From: Bradyrhizobium sp. NP1 | GTDB taxonomy: Bacteria; Pseudomonadota; Alphaproteobacteria; Rhizobiales; Xanthobacteraceae | DNA: 64,000 nucleotides | Assembly: GCF_030378205.1 (NCBI RefSeq) | Contig: NZ_CP127385.1 | Coordinates: 3,574,001 to 3,638,000 of the forward strand | Direction of reading: 5' to 3' | Shown: positions 36,981-45,004 of the stretch, piece after piece | How the letters are laid out: each line of letters starts with the position of its first letter | Numbering within the stretch: position 1 is the stretch's first letter | Made by a program: the position numbers and the translations under genes | The notes under the pieces: model-generated | Told to the model about the DNA's origin: nothing | The model's database searches: none | Seen by the model: only the letters and a program-made list of their open reading frames with translations

Positions 36981-37559
36981 ATGTTGAAGTCATTTTTCGG
37001 CCACCTCCGGGCAAGGCGCGTTTCTCCCTCGTCGCGGGTGGAGACAATTTTATCTCCGCAGACTGCATCTGTTGAGGAGATCTGGAATTCATGGCGGTAT
37101 AGCGCGCCGCCGCCGGCGCCCCGCGCGCCGAGCGAAACTGCGCAGAAACCGGATACCCCACCCAAGCGGGAAAGCAGGCCGCCACCAAAATCGGCCAATG
37201 CTGCCGGGCGAGTCAATCAGCTCAAGCGGCTGGGCGAATACGAGATGGCCTTGCGGGTTGTGCTCGGTGAAATCGAGCGAGAGGAGGAGAGCGGCTCCTT
37301 CGTCCTCGAGCGTCAGATCGTTCCCTGGTATTACTGGGAGGCGGCGTCGATCTATCGGAAGCTCAAGCGCTATGACGATGAGGTCGCCCTGGTTCGGCGC
37401 TTTGCCCGCAACTACGACATCAATTTCAGGGCTTTTTCGAAGCGTCACCGCGCTTCCTCCGGCGCCCACGATGCGTGGGCTGCGCGATTCCTGGAACGGC
37501 TCGATACGGCCAAGGCTGCGGCGGCCGAGCAGCAGGCTGGCGCGGCAAGGCAAGGCTAG
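36981..37559 (+). CDS. hypothetical protein with short TPR-like helical domain
   Basis: A 192-residue protein. An N-terminal basic part and a Pro-rich disordered linker (about residues 40-72) lead to a helical domain. Its repeat-like helices include RVNQLKRLGEYEMALRVVL and YYWEAASIYRKLKRYDDEVAL, the latter with TPR-like spacing. An Ala/Gln-rich tail ends the protein. No signal peptide. It is likely a protein-interaction module; function is unknown. Confidence 0.65.
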   Translation: MLKSFFGHLRARRVSPSSRVETILSPQTASVEEIWNSWRYSAPPPAPRAPSETAQKPDTPPKRESRPPPKSANAAGRVNQLKRLGEYEMALRVVLGEIEREEESGSFVLERQIVPWYYWEAASIYRKLKRYDDEVALVRRFARNYDINFRAFSKRHRASSGAHDAWAARFLERLDTAKAAAAEQQAGAARQG

Positions 37560-37774
37560 TGGAGCGGATTTGACGTTCGCGACCCGCCTTCCGAGGTCCG
37601 ATCAAATGCGTCGCCAGCCGGAGCTTTGCAGGTAACCTTACCCGGCGTTGTCGACTGACATAGCGCGCCCCAGGGGATATTGATCGGCATTCATTTTCGT
37701 CGATGCATAATGGTCCCTTCGGCGCCGACGCCGCGGCTCCAGACCAGCAATTTGCGCCGGAACAGGGAGCGCCC

Positions 37775-37819
37775 ATGACCCCAAAAATCATGACCCCAAA
37801 AGTGATGACGCGAAAAATC
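37775..37819 (+). repeat. 15-bp tandem triplication at the manC start
   Basis: Three consecutive 15-bp units begin at 37775, 37790 and 37805. The first two are identical for 12 bp (ATGACCCCAAAA), and the third has ATGACGCGAAAA. Each encodes M-T-(P/R)-K-(I/V), so three in-frame start codons are lined up. Confidence 0.9.
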
Positions 37820-39217
37820 ATTCCCCTGATCATGTGCGGCGGCGCCGGAACGCGGTTGTGGCCGGCCTCGCGCGAGGTGCGTCCCAAGCAGTTCCTGCCG
37901 TTGTTCGGCGCGCGCTCGACGTTCCAGGATACGCTGGCACGGGTGTCCGATCCGGCGCTGTTCGAACGGCCGATCGTCATCACCAACGCCGCCTATCGCT
38001 TCATGGTGCTGGAGCAGCTCGCCGAGATCGGCATCGAGGCCGACGTGCTGCTGGAGCCGGCACGGCGGGATTCCGGTCCTGCGATCGCCGCCGGCGCGGT
38101 GTTTGCCCGATCGCGCGACGAGGAGGCGGTGGTGCTGGCGCTTGCCGCCGACCACGTGGTGCGCGACACCGCGTCCTTCATCGCGGCCTGCCGCGAAGGG
38201 CTGGCGGCAGCGGAGCAGGGGCGGATCGTGACCTTCGGCATCAAGCCGGAGCGCGCGGCGACCGAATATGGCTACATCAATCCCGGCGAGACGGTTGCCG
38301 GCGCCGTGCGCGCGGTTGCGAAGTTCGTCGAGAAGCCGGACCAGGCCAAGGCCGCCGAATACCTCAAGGCCGGCTATCTCTGGAACAGCGGCAACTTCAT
38401 GTTCCGTGCCGCCGTGCTGCTCGACGAATACGGCAAGCTCGATCCCGACAGCGTGCAGGCGGTGACCGACGCGGTCGCCCGGGCCGGGCGCGACCTCGGC
38501 TTCGTCACGCTGGAGCCGCAGGCCTTCGGCGCGGCCAAGGCGATCTCGATCGACTATGCGGTGATGGAAAAGACCGCGCGCGCGGCGGTGGTGCCGGTTT
38601 CCTGCGGCTGGTCGGACGTCGGCTCCTGGCACGCGGTGTGGGAATTGTCGGACAAGGACGCGCAGGGCAATGCGGCGCGCGGCGCCGGCGTGTTCGAGGA
38701 TTCCCGCAACTGCAACGTCGTGACCGACAAGGCGCTGGTGGCGCTGGAAGGCGTCGACGATCTGGTGGTGGTGGCGACGCAGGATGCCGTGCTGGTGTCG
38801 CGCCAGAAGGACGCCAACGGGCTGAAGCGGCTGGTCGCGAAACTGAAGACGGTGGCGCCACAGGTCACCGAGGATCATCTCAAGGTGCACCGTCCCTGGG
38901 GCAGCTATCAGTCGGTCGACAATGGCGAGCGCCACCAGGTCAAGCGGATCATCGTCAAGCCGGGGCAGCGGCTGTCGCTGCAGAAGCACTACCACCGCTC
39001 CGAGCACTGGATCGTGGTGCGGGGTGCGGCGCGCGTCACCGTCAACGAGGACGTCAAGACCGTGCACGAGAACCAATCGATCTACATCCCGATCGGCGCG
39101 GTGCACCGGCTGGAAAACCCCGGCAAGATCCTGCTGGAGCTGATCGAGGTGCAGACCGGCAGCTATCTCGGCGAGGACGACATCATCCGCATCGAGGATG
39201 ACTACCGGCGGTCGTAA
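37775..39217 (+). CDS. manC: mannose-1-phosphate guanylyltransferase / mannose-6-phosphate isomerase
   Basis: About 480 residues, full length for the bifunctional type II enzyme. The nucleotidyltransferase part (about residues 13-350) has IMCGGAGTRLWPASR, RPKQFL and the FVEKPD motif. The C-terminal cupin has RPWGSYQSVDNG, QKHYHRSEHWIVV with the metal-binding His residues, and IPIGAVHRLEN. It makes GDP-mannose from mannose-6-phosphate for polysaccharide synthesis. The first three codon blocks are a 15-bp tandem triplication, each beginning with ATG. AGGGAG upstream favours the first ATG, but 37790 and 37805 could also serve. Confidence 0.93.
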   Translation: MTPKIMTPKVMTRKIIPLIMCGGAGTRLWPASREVRPKQFLPLFGARSTFQDTLARVSDPALFERPIVITNAAYRFMVLEQLAEIGIEADVLLEPARRDSGPAIAAGAVFARSRDEEAVVLALAADHVVRDTASFIAACREGLAAAEQGRIVTFGIKPERAATEYGYINPGETVAGAVRAVAKFVEKPDQAKAAEYLKAGYLWNSGNFMFRAAVLLDEYGKLDPDSVQAVTDAVARAGRDLGFVTLEPQAFGAAKAISIDYAVMEKTARAAVVPVSCGWSDVGSWHAVWELSDKDAQGNAARGAGVFEDSRNCNVVTDKALVALEGVDDLVVVATQDAVLVSRQKDANGLKRLVAKLKTVAPQVTEDHLKVHRPWGSYQSVDNGERHQVKRIIVKPGQRLSLQKHYHRSEHWIVVRGAARVTVNEDVKTVHENQSIYIPIGAVHRLENPGKILLELIEVQTGSYLGEDDIIRIEDDYRRS

Positions 39218-39301
39218 ACGTTGCGTTCCATCTGAGGATCGCCTTATCTATCGGGCAGACGTTGGCGCCGCTCGACGTGGACGCTGCGGACGAGCCAGGC
39301 G

Positions 39302-39949
39302 ATGCCGATGACCGAGGACGAACGGAACAAGAGACAATCGATCATCGACGCCTGCCGTCGCATGAACGCACTCGGCATCAATCAGGGCACCTCGGGCAAT
39401 ATCAGCCTGCGCCACGGCGAGGGCATGCTGATCACGCCGACCAGCGTGCCCTATGACGAGATGGTGCCGGAGCAGATCGTCTTCATGGGCTTCGATGGCG
39501 CCTTTGCGGCTGGCGCGAAGCCGTCGAGCGAGTGGCGCTTCCATCTCGACATCCTGCGCGCGCGGGGCGACGTGAATGCGGTGGTGCATGCGCACCCGAC
39601 CTATGCGACCGTGCTCGCCATCATGGGCCGCGAGATTCCGCCGATCCATTACATGATCGCGGCTGCCGGCGGCGAGACGATCCGTTGCGCGCCCTACGCG
39701 ACCTACGGCACCGCTGAGCTGTCCGCGCATGCGGTCAAGGCGCTGGAAGGCCGCTTTGCCTGCCTGCTGGCCCATCATGGCATGATCGCGGTCGGACCAT
39801 CGCTTTCGCGCGCGCTGTGGCTTGCCGTTGAAGTCGAAACGCTGGCGCGCCAATATCACGGCTGCCTGCAGGTCGGGGAGCCGCCGCTCTTGTCGAGCGA
39901 GGAGATCGAGCGCGTCCGACAGAAGATAGCCGGATATGGGCATGCGTAA
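39302..39949 (+). CDS. class II aldolase/adducin family protein (FucA-like)
   Basis: A 215-residue enzyme related to L-fuculose-phosphate aldolase. It has NQGTSGNISLR (phosphate-binding), SSEWRFHLDIL with the catalytic Glu, the zinc ligands VVHAHPTYAT, and the third His in LLAHHGMIAVG. Known members cleave sugar-1-phosphates to dihydroxyacetone phosphate and an aldehyde. The third codon is also ATG and may be the start. It lies 84 bp after manC and 54 bp before an SDR gene on the same strand, so a small carbohydrate operon is possible. Confidence 0.88.
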   Translation: MPMTEDERNKRQSIIDACRRMNALGINQGTSGNISLRHGEGMLITPTSVPYDEMVPEQIVFMGFDGAFAAGAKPSSEWRFHLDILRARGDVNAVVHAHPTYATVLAIMGREIPPIHYMIAAAGGETIRCAPYATYGTAELSAHAVKALEGRFACLLAHHGMIAVGPSLSRALWLAVEVETLARQYHGCLQVGEPPLLSSEEIERVRQKIAGYGHA

Positions 39950-40003
39950 TCCGTTCGCAACAATCAGAGCGCGCGCCAAGCGCCGCGACAGGGGAGTTTT
40001 CGC

Positions 40004-40966
40004 ATGAAGGAATTTTCCGGCAGGATCGCCGTGGTCACCGGAGGCGGCACGGGCATGGGCCGCGAGCTGGCGCGCCAGCTCGTCGCCCAAGGCTGTCATG
40101 TCGCGATGTGCGACGTCTCGGACGACGCGATGAACGAGACGCGGCAGCTCTGTGCGGCGGAACGATCCTCGCCGGCGGTGCGTGTCACCACCCATATCGC
40201 CGACGTCTCCAGCGAAGCACAGCTGCAGCGCTTTCGCGACGAAATCGCGCGCCAGCACGCGACCGATCAGATCCACCTGTTGTTCAACAATGCCGGCATC
40301 GGCGGTGGCGGCAGCCTGTTCACCAACACCCGCGAGCAGTGGGAGCGCACCTTCAACATCTGCTGGGGCGGCGTCTATCTCGGCGTGCGCACCTTCCTGC
40401 CGATGCTCTTGAAGGCCGACGCGGGCCACATCATCAACACCTCCAGCGTCAACGGCTTCTGGGCCTCGGTCGGCATGGGTGTGTCGCACACCGCCTACAG
40501 CGCCGCCAAATTCGCGGTGAAGGGTTTTACCGAGGCGCTGATCAACGATCTCCGCCTCAACGCGCCGCACATCAGATGCTCGGTCGTGATGCCCGGTCAT
40601 ATCGGCACCTCGATCGTCTCCAACTCGCGCAAGGTGCATAACGGTGTTGACGAATTGTCGCCGGCCGATCTGGTGCAGACGCGGCAGCGGCTGAGCGGTG
40701 CCGGCATCGACATCAGCCAGATGTCGGATGCGGACATCCAGAAGCTCGCGCAAGAGCGCGCCCGCAGCTTCCGCGAGGAGGCGCCGACCACCGCTGCCGC
40801 CGCGGCCACGATCATTCTCGACGGTGTGAAGGCAGGGCGGTGGCGTATCCTGGTCGGCGACGACGCGCACCGGCTCGACGAGCGCGTGCGCGAAGCGCCG
40901 GAACGCGCCTATGACGCGGCGTTCTACGAGAGCTTCGCGAAAGAGGTCGGCTGGCGGCTGGGGTAG
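40004..40966 (+). CDS. SDR family NAD(P)-dependent oxidoreductase
   Basis: A 320-residue classical short-chain dehydrogenase. It has IAVVTGGGTGMGRELARQL (TGxxxGxG), LLFNNAGIGGGG, the catalytic Ser in NTSSVNGFWAS, and Tyr/Lys in TAYSAAKFAVKGF. GGGGAG 7 nt upstream supports the ATG at 40004. The substrate is unknown; the C-terminal extension past about residue 250 is longer than in the shortest members. It ends at a strong inverted repeat that separates it from the convergent gcrA-like gene. Confidence 0.9.
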   Translation: MKEFSGRIAVVTGGGTGMGRELARQLVAQGCHVAMCDVSDDAMNETRQLCAAERSSPAVRVTTHIADVSSEAQLQRFRDEIARQHATDQIHLLFNNAGIGGGGSLFTNTREQWERTFNICWGGVYLGVRTFLPMLLKADAGHIINTSSVNGFWASVGMGVSHTAYSAAKFAVKGFTEALINDLRLNAPHIRCSVVMPGHIGTSIVSNSRKVHNGVDELSPADLVQTRQRLSGAGIDISQMSDADIQKLAQERARSFREEAPTTAAAAATIILDGVKAGRWRILVGDDAHRLDERVREAPERAYDAAFYESFAKEVGWRLG

Positions 40967-40990
40967 GCCTCGGCCGCGCGCTGGTGCCGC

Positions 40991-41044
40991 CGATCTGAAG
41001 TTCCCACAATCTGCGGCGATGATCCCCTCGGGAACTTCAGATCG
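40991..41044. terminator. 15-bp perfect inverted repeat between convergent genes
   Basis: CGATCTGAAGTTCCC at 40991-41005 and its exact reverse complement at 41030-41044 enclose a 24-bp loop. It lies between the convergent SDR and GcrA-like genes, so a bidirectional terminator is likely. There is no T-tract after either arm. A dispersed palindromic repeat is the alternative. Confidence 0.55.
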
Positions 41045-41054
41045 CGGCGATGTA

Positions 41055-41531
41055 TCACGAACTTCGGAAAGCGGTCGCTGGACGCGCCCGGTAGGCGAGG
41101 CGCGAATGGCCGGCGCAATAGGGGAGGCCCTCGACCGGCAGGTTGCCGCAGAAGCAGAAATCATCCGCGCCGGGGCTGTTGATCGGCCACCGGCAGCGTC
41201 CCTCGTTGAGCTCGAGCAGGGAGCAGCGATGCGCGTCGCTGATCGGCTCAGCTAGGGCGACCGGCTCAGGCTCGGCATAGATCGCGCGCAGGATCTGGTA
41301 TTGCTGGCGCGGCGTCGTCTTCAGCCGGGCGTGCTTGTCGGACTCCTTGCGCGCCTTGCGCCGTTCGCGGGTGCGCTTGTCACGGGTGAGGTTGAGCCGC
41401 GACAGCTTGCCGATCACGGCGTTGCGGCTCACCCCGATGTCGGCGGCGATCTCGCGGCAGGAGAGGCCGGCGGCAAAATGGGTCTTCAGCAGTTCAAGGC
41501 GTTCGTCGGTCCAGGTCGGCAGGGCAGGCAT
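41055..41531 (-). CDS. GcrA-type cell-cycle regulator paralogue
   Basis: About 158 residues. The N-terminal helix-turn-helix is typical of GcrA: WTDERLELLKTHFAAGLSCREIA, then IGVSRNAVIGKLSRL. A basic linker follows (RTRERRKARKESDKHARLK). The C-terminal part has CRWPINSPGADDFCFCG and YCAGHSRLAY, the GcrA sigma70-interacting module with its Cys residues. ATG at 41531 gives the usual short N-terminus. GcrA binds RNA polymerase sigma70 at CcrM-methylated promoters. Whether this is the main copy or a paralogue cannot be decided here. Confidence 0.85.
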   Translation of the reverse strand: MPALPTWTDERLELLKTHFAAGLSCREIAADIGVSRNAVIGKLSRLNLTRDKRTRERRKARKESDKHARLKTTPRQQYQILRAIYAEPEPVALAEPISDAHRCSLLELNEGRCRWPINSPGADDFCFCGNLPVEGLPYCAGHSRLAYRARPATAFRSS

Positions 41532-41610
41532 GGTGTCGGTTTCCAGGGTTGGAGCCCTTCCGCATCCTTCTGCCTTGCGCTGATTCGACCCTGCCGCACC
41601 CCAAAACCCC

Positions 41611-41808
41611 TTACGTCTTGCCGTTGTCGCGGATCGAGAGCAGCCCATCCTTGATGGCGAGCCGGATTCCTTCCTCGATCAGCGTCCTTGCGACGCCGGG
41701 AACGCTAGTACCGTGGGTGCCCTGTCTCACGAGCTTTTCGAGATAGGCGATGGTCGAAAGCGCCAAGGTGACTGGAACGCGGTCGGTCTCGGCTTTTTCT
41801 GTGGCCAT
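41611..41808 (-). CDS. small ribbon-helix-helix-like protein
   Basis: A 65-residue protein. The pattern VPVTLALSTIAYLEKLVRQG, then TSVPGVARTLIEEGIRLAI, fits a beta strand followed by two helices, as in ribbon-helix-helix (Arc/CopG-like) proteins. A short, charged C-terminal tail follows. It is 80 bp upstream of the gcrA-like gene on the same strand. A DNA-binding or antitoxin-like role is possible; no toxin gene adjoins it. Confidence 0.6.
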   Translation of the reverse strand: MATEKAETDRVPVTLALSTIAYLEKLVRQGTHGTSVPGVARTLIEEGIRLAIKDGLLSIRDNGKT

Positions 41809-41977
41809 GGCCTAAAAAGCTAATCGGTTACTTGTGTACGGAAAAGTATCTTTTCAGACTCTATTAAGATTTGGGCTGGCTGTACAGGGTTCTCCGTCCG
41901 TTTGGTTAAGCCGTTGATATAAATAATAATATTGTCACGCGCCAAACCAGCCCGCCGCCCTTTCGGGAAGCAGGCCG

Positions 41978-42154
41978 GTGCAGCGGACGGAAAAAGCCGG
42001 GTCTTCGGGGTTTTTTCGCGCGAATCCGAGGGCTCCAGGCGGGGAGGTCGGGTGGACCGCAGGCGCGCCCCTAAAAGGCTTCGCGCGCCTGATCGTGATG
42101 CTGGTCTTCGGGCTCTGCTGGATGGTCTGGAATACCGCGCAGTATCTGTGGTGA
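41978..42154 (+). CDS. possible 58-residue membrane protein
   Basis: A short frame from GTG 41978 to TGA 42152-42154. The last 25 codons encode a clear membrane helix (GFARLIVMLVFGLCWMVW) with an aromatic end. GGGAAG lies 7 nt upstream of the GTG. The N-terminal half is Gly/Arg-rich and less protein-like, so the true start may be later (GTG/ATG at 42095/42098 would leave only the helix). It faces the tiny membrane gene on the other strand. Confidence 0.4.
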   Translation: MQRTEKAGSSGFFRANPRAPGGEVGWTAGAPLKGFARLIVMLVFGLCWMVWNTAQYLW

Positions 42155-42189
42155 GCTCCACGATCTGGTCCAGTTGCGCGGGCCGATTG

Positions 42190-42276
42190 TCAGAGCATTT
42201 CGTGATAGAGGCCGATCGCGGACAGCAGCAGCGCGATCAGCGTCCATGCCACGGGGCTATTCAGGTATCGCCACAC
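42190..42276 (-). CDS. 28-residue membrane protein overlapping the GFA gene
   Basis: A tiny frame from GTG 42276 to TGA 42190-42192. It begins MWRYLNSPVAWTLIALLL and ends with a short polar tail, so nearly the whole product is one membrane helix. A strong ribosome site (GGGAGG, 5 nt before the GTG) lies within the end of the upstream GFA gene, and the two frames overlap by 20 bp, suggesting translational coupling. Function unknown. Confidence 0.5.
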   Translation of the reverse strand: MWRYLNSPVAWTLIALLLSAIGLYHEML

Positions 42277-42682
42277 CGGAGCCTCCCAATTCGGCCGGAA
42301 AATCCCTCAGCTTCGGCAAGCCGTCTTTCATCGGCAGGACCGTCTCCGCGTAATTGACGTGCACGTGGGGCGTGAATTTCAGCGCCGGGATCGTCGCCGC
42401 ATAGACGTCGACCAGGCCGAGCGGCGGATGGTCGGTCATCAGATGGCCGCCGCAGCGCTTGCAGTATTGGCGGTGGCTGCTTTCGGTCTTCATGTATTTT
42501 CCGATCAATTCCGCGCCTCTGCTGACGCGGACATTCTGCGGCTTCCACAGCGTGAACGCGTTGACGGGCGCAGCCGACCATGAGCGGCAGGATGAGCAAT
42601 GGCAGTAGCCCATGCCCTCCGGCTCTCCCTGCACCTCGATCTCGACGGCGCCGCAGAAGCACTTGCCCTTGTGCGTGGTCAT
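42257..42682 (-). CDS. GFA family protein (glutathione-dependent formaldehyde-activating-like, CENP-V fold)
   Basis: About 141 residues with the zinc-binding Cys pattern of the family: KCFCGAVEIEV, GYCHCSSCRSW, and QYCKRCGGHL. The domain covers nearly the whole protein. The start at 42682 is preceded by GGAG. The open frame continues upstream to 43279 only as shadow of the AraC gene. Many family members are annotated as S-(hydroxymethyl)glutathione synthases, but that activity is not established for most. It diverges from the AraC-family regulator. Confidence 0.88.
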   Translation of the reverse strand: MTTHKGKCFCGAVEIEVQGEPEGMGYCHCSSCRSWSAAPVNAFTLWKPQNVRVSRGAELIGKYMKTESSHRQYCKRCGGHLMTDHPPLGLVDVYAATIPALKFTPHVHVNYAETVLPMKDGLPKLRDFPAELGGSGVAIPE

Positions 42683-42931
42683 GTCCTGATCTCCTTCGGT
42701 TGACGCCTGCTTCTCGCCTGTCTGCGCGGCGAACTGAATGATCAGGCGTCTCGATTGCATGACGCGGCGTTCGTTCCTGCGCCGGCGCGGCACGACGCTT
42801 GACCGGCCGTCCGGGTCGCATGACAGGTCGTCCGCAATCGACGAGGGCGATTGGCACCGCGTTGAACGGATCGCCAGTTTTGAAAGACCAATCGAGGAAG
42901 GACCCTCTCGAAAATCCGGCGAGCGCGCGAC

Positions 42932-43903
42932 GTGGCCACCGACACCCTGTCCGACGTCCTGAAGACCGTGCGGCTGACGGGGGCGGCCTATTTCGATATC
43001 GCCGCGCAAGAGCCATGGTCGGTGCACTCGCCGGCGCGCGACCTGATCCTGCCGCGCATCCTGCCGGGCGCCGACCATCTCATCGCCTATCACGTGGTGA
43101 CGTCGGGCCGCTGCTTCGCGGGCCTTGACGGCGGCGAGGCCGTCGCGGTCGAGGCGGGCGAAGTCGTGATGTTCACGCATGCCGACCCGCATGTGATGTC
43201 GAGCAGCGCCGGCATGCAGGGTGAGGCGCCGAGCGCCGACATGATCGACATCGCCGAAGCCGGGCTGCTGCCTTTCCACATCAATCTGATGAACGGTGGC
43301 GCGGTGTCGGCGCGGCTCGTCTGCGGCTATCTCGCCTGCGACGCCAAGCCGTTCAACCCGCTATTGGAAGCTCTGCCGCCGATGCTCAAGGCCGGCGACA
43401 TCAGCCGCAACGATTCCGGCTGGCTTGGCCATTTCATCCACTTTGCGGTCGCCGAGGTTGCCGAAAAGCGCGCCGGCAGCGAAAGCATTCTGACCAGGCT
43501 GAGCGAACTCATGTTCATCGATGTGGTGCGGCGCCATATCGAATCGCTGCCACCGCAAAAGACCGGCTGGCTCGCGGGCCTGCGCGACCCCTCGGTCGGC
43601 AAGGCATTGGCGCTGATCCATGCGCGCCCCTCTTTCAACTGGACCATCGAAGGCCTGGCGCGCCAATGCGGGACCTCGCGCACGGTGATGGCCGAGCGGT
43701 TTTCGCAGTTCGTCGGGGTCCCGCCGATGCACTATCTCGCGAAATGGCGAATGCAGGTCGCCGCCGAGATGCTCAACCGCGGCAATTCCCAGATGGCGAC
43801 GATTGCCGCCGAGATCGGCTACGAATCCGAGGCCTCGTTCAGCCGCGCGTTCAAGAAGATGATGGGCGTGCCGCCGTCGGCGTGGCGGCAGGGCACGCGG
43901 TAG
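42932..43903 (+). CDS. AraC-family transcriptional regulator with cupin N-terminus
   Basis: A 323-residue protein. The N-terminal cupin-type sensor domain (about residues 5-190) has LIAYHVVTSGRCFAGLDGGEAV and GEVVMFTHADPHVM. The C-terminal AraC DNA-binding domain has two helix-turn-helix motifs: TIEGLARQCGTSRTVMAERFSQ and MATIAAEIGYESEASFSRAFKK, followed by GVPPSAWR. The start is GTG at 42932. It is divergent from the GFA gene, which it may control; its inducer is unknown. Confidence 0.9.
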   Translation: MATDTLSDVLKTVRLTGAAYFDIAAQEPWSVHSPARDLILPRILPGADHLIAYHVVTSGRCFAGLDGGEAVAVEAGEVVMFTHADPHVMSSSAGMQGEAPSADMIDIAEAGLLPFHINLMNGGAVSARLVCGYLACDAKPFNPLLEALPPMLKAGDISRNDSGWLGHFIHFAVAEVAEKRAGSESILTRLSELMFIDVVRRHIESLPPQKTGWLAGLRDPSVGKALALIHARPSFNWTIEGLARQCGTSRTVMAERFSQFVGVPPMHYLAKWRMQVAAEMLNRGNSQMATIAAEIGYESEASFSRAFKKMMGVPPSAWRQGTR

Positions 43904-43943
43904 CAGGTGCGGACGGTCACGCGGCGCGCCCGCGCTCGGGACT

Positions 43944-44861
43944 TCAGAAAACGGCCGGAACGATCATCTCGGGCGGGACCTGCTCGCGCCGGTACGAGGG
44001 ATCGTGGATGCGGTCGGGCAGCACAACGGGAGGATGCGCGACCTCGCCATAGGGGATTTGCGTCAGGAGGTGCGCGATGCAGTTGAGCCGCGCGCGCCGC
44101 TTGTCGACCGCCTCGACCACCCACCACGGCGCCTCGGCAATATGCGTCCGATGCAGCATCTCCTCCTTGGCCTTGGTGTACTGCTCCCAGCGACTGCGCG
44201 ACTGCACGTCCATCGGACTCAGTTTCCACTGCTTGAGCGGATCGTGGATGCGCATCAGGAAGCGGAACTGCTGCTCCTCGTCTGATATCGAGAACCAGTA
44301 CTTGATCAGGACGATGCCGGAACGCACCAGCATACGCTCGAACTCGGGCACCGACCGGAAGAACTCCTCGACCTGCCCCTCGCTGCAAAACCCCATCACG
44401 CGTTCGACGCCGGCGCGGTTGTACCAGGAGCGGTCGAACAGCACGATCTCGCCGCCGGCCGGCAGGTGGGTGGTATAGCGCTGAAAATACCATTGGGTAC
44501 GCTCGCGCTCGTTGGGGGCGGGCAGCGCCGCGATCCGGCAGACGCGCGGATTGAGCCGCTGGGTGATGCGCTTGATGACGCCGCCCTTGCCGGCGGAATC
44601 GCGGCCTTCGAAGATCACGGCCACCTTGAGCTTGTGGTGCTGGACCCAGTCCTGCAGCTTGACCAGTTCACCCTGCAGGCGGAACAGCTCCCTGAAATAG
44701 ACGGAGCGCGGAATTGACGGCTCGTGCTCGTGCGCGGGGCTCGCGGCGCGGAACTGGTCGAGCGCGTGATCCTCCAGCTCGAGTTCGAGTTCTTCATCGA
44801 GGCTGTCGCGCAAATCGGCGCCAATCCGCCCGCGTATCTGTTCCTCGTCGATGGTGCTCAT
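43944..44861 (-). CDS. ppk2: polyphosphate kinase 2
   Basis: About 305 residues. It has the PPK2 Walker A FEGRDSAGKGG (about residues 84-94), the GGVIKRITQRLNPR region, the Walker B/lid motif VLFDRSWYNRAGVERVMGF, and DPLKQWKLSPMD. The N-terminus (about 1-50) is acidic and probably flexible. PPK2 enzymes use polyphosphate to phosphorylate nucleoside mono- or diphosphates. The length and motif order fit class I, which prefers NDPs. ATG at 44861 has AGGGG at better spacing than the ATG at 44867. It is divergent from the gene at 45005. Confidence 0.93.
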   Translation of the reverse strand: MSTIDEEQIRGRIGADLRDSLDEELELELEDHALDQFRAASPAHEHEPSIPRSVYFRELFRLQGELVKLQDWVQHHKLKVAVIFEGRDSAGKGGVIKRITQRLNPRVCRIAALPAPNERERTQWYFQRYTTHLPAGGEIVLFDRSWYNRAGVERVMGFCSEGQVEEFFRSVPEFERMLVRSGIVLIKYWFSISDEEQQFRFLMRIHDPLKQWKLSPMDVQSRSRWEQYTKAKEEMLHRTHIAEAPWWVVEAVDKRRARLNCIAHLLTQIPYGEVAHPPVVLPDRIHDPSYRREQVPPEMIVPAVF

Positions 44862-45004
44862 TCGCATTCCCCTGTCCTGGTTGGTCCGGCCCCGAAATTC
44901 CCGTGCGCCCTTGACGCTGGTATGACGGAAATACGGGCCGGGACTGCCCGGGCGCCTTGCCTTTCACACCGCCGTCAAGAACGGCCGCTAGGCAGGAGCA
45001 GTCC

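Noticed and set aside
39248..41164. Open frame of 638 codons on the minus strand
   Set aside because: Antisense to the aldolase and SDR genes, which have full motifs; composition is Arg/Ala/His-rich without structure.
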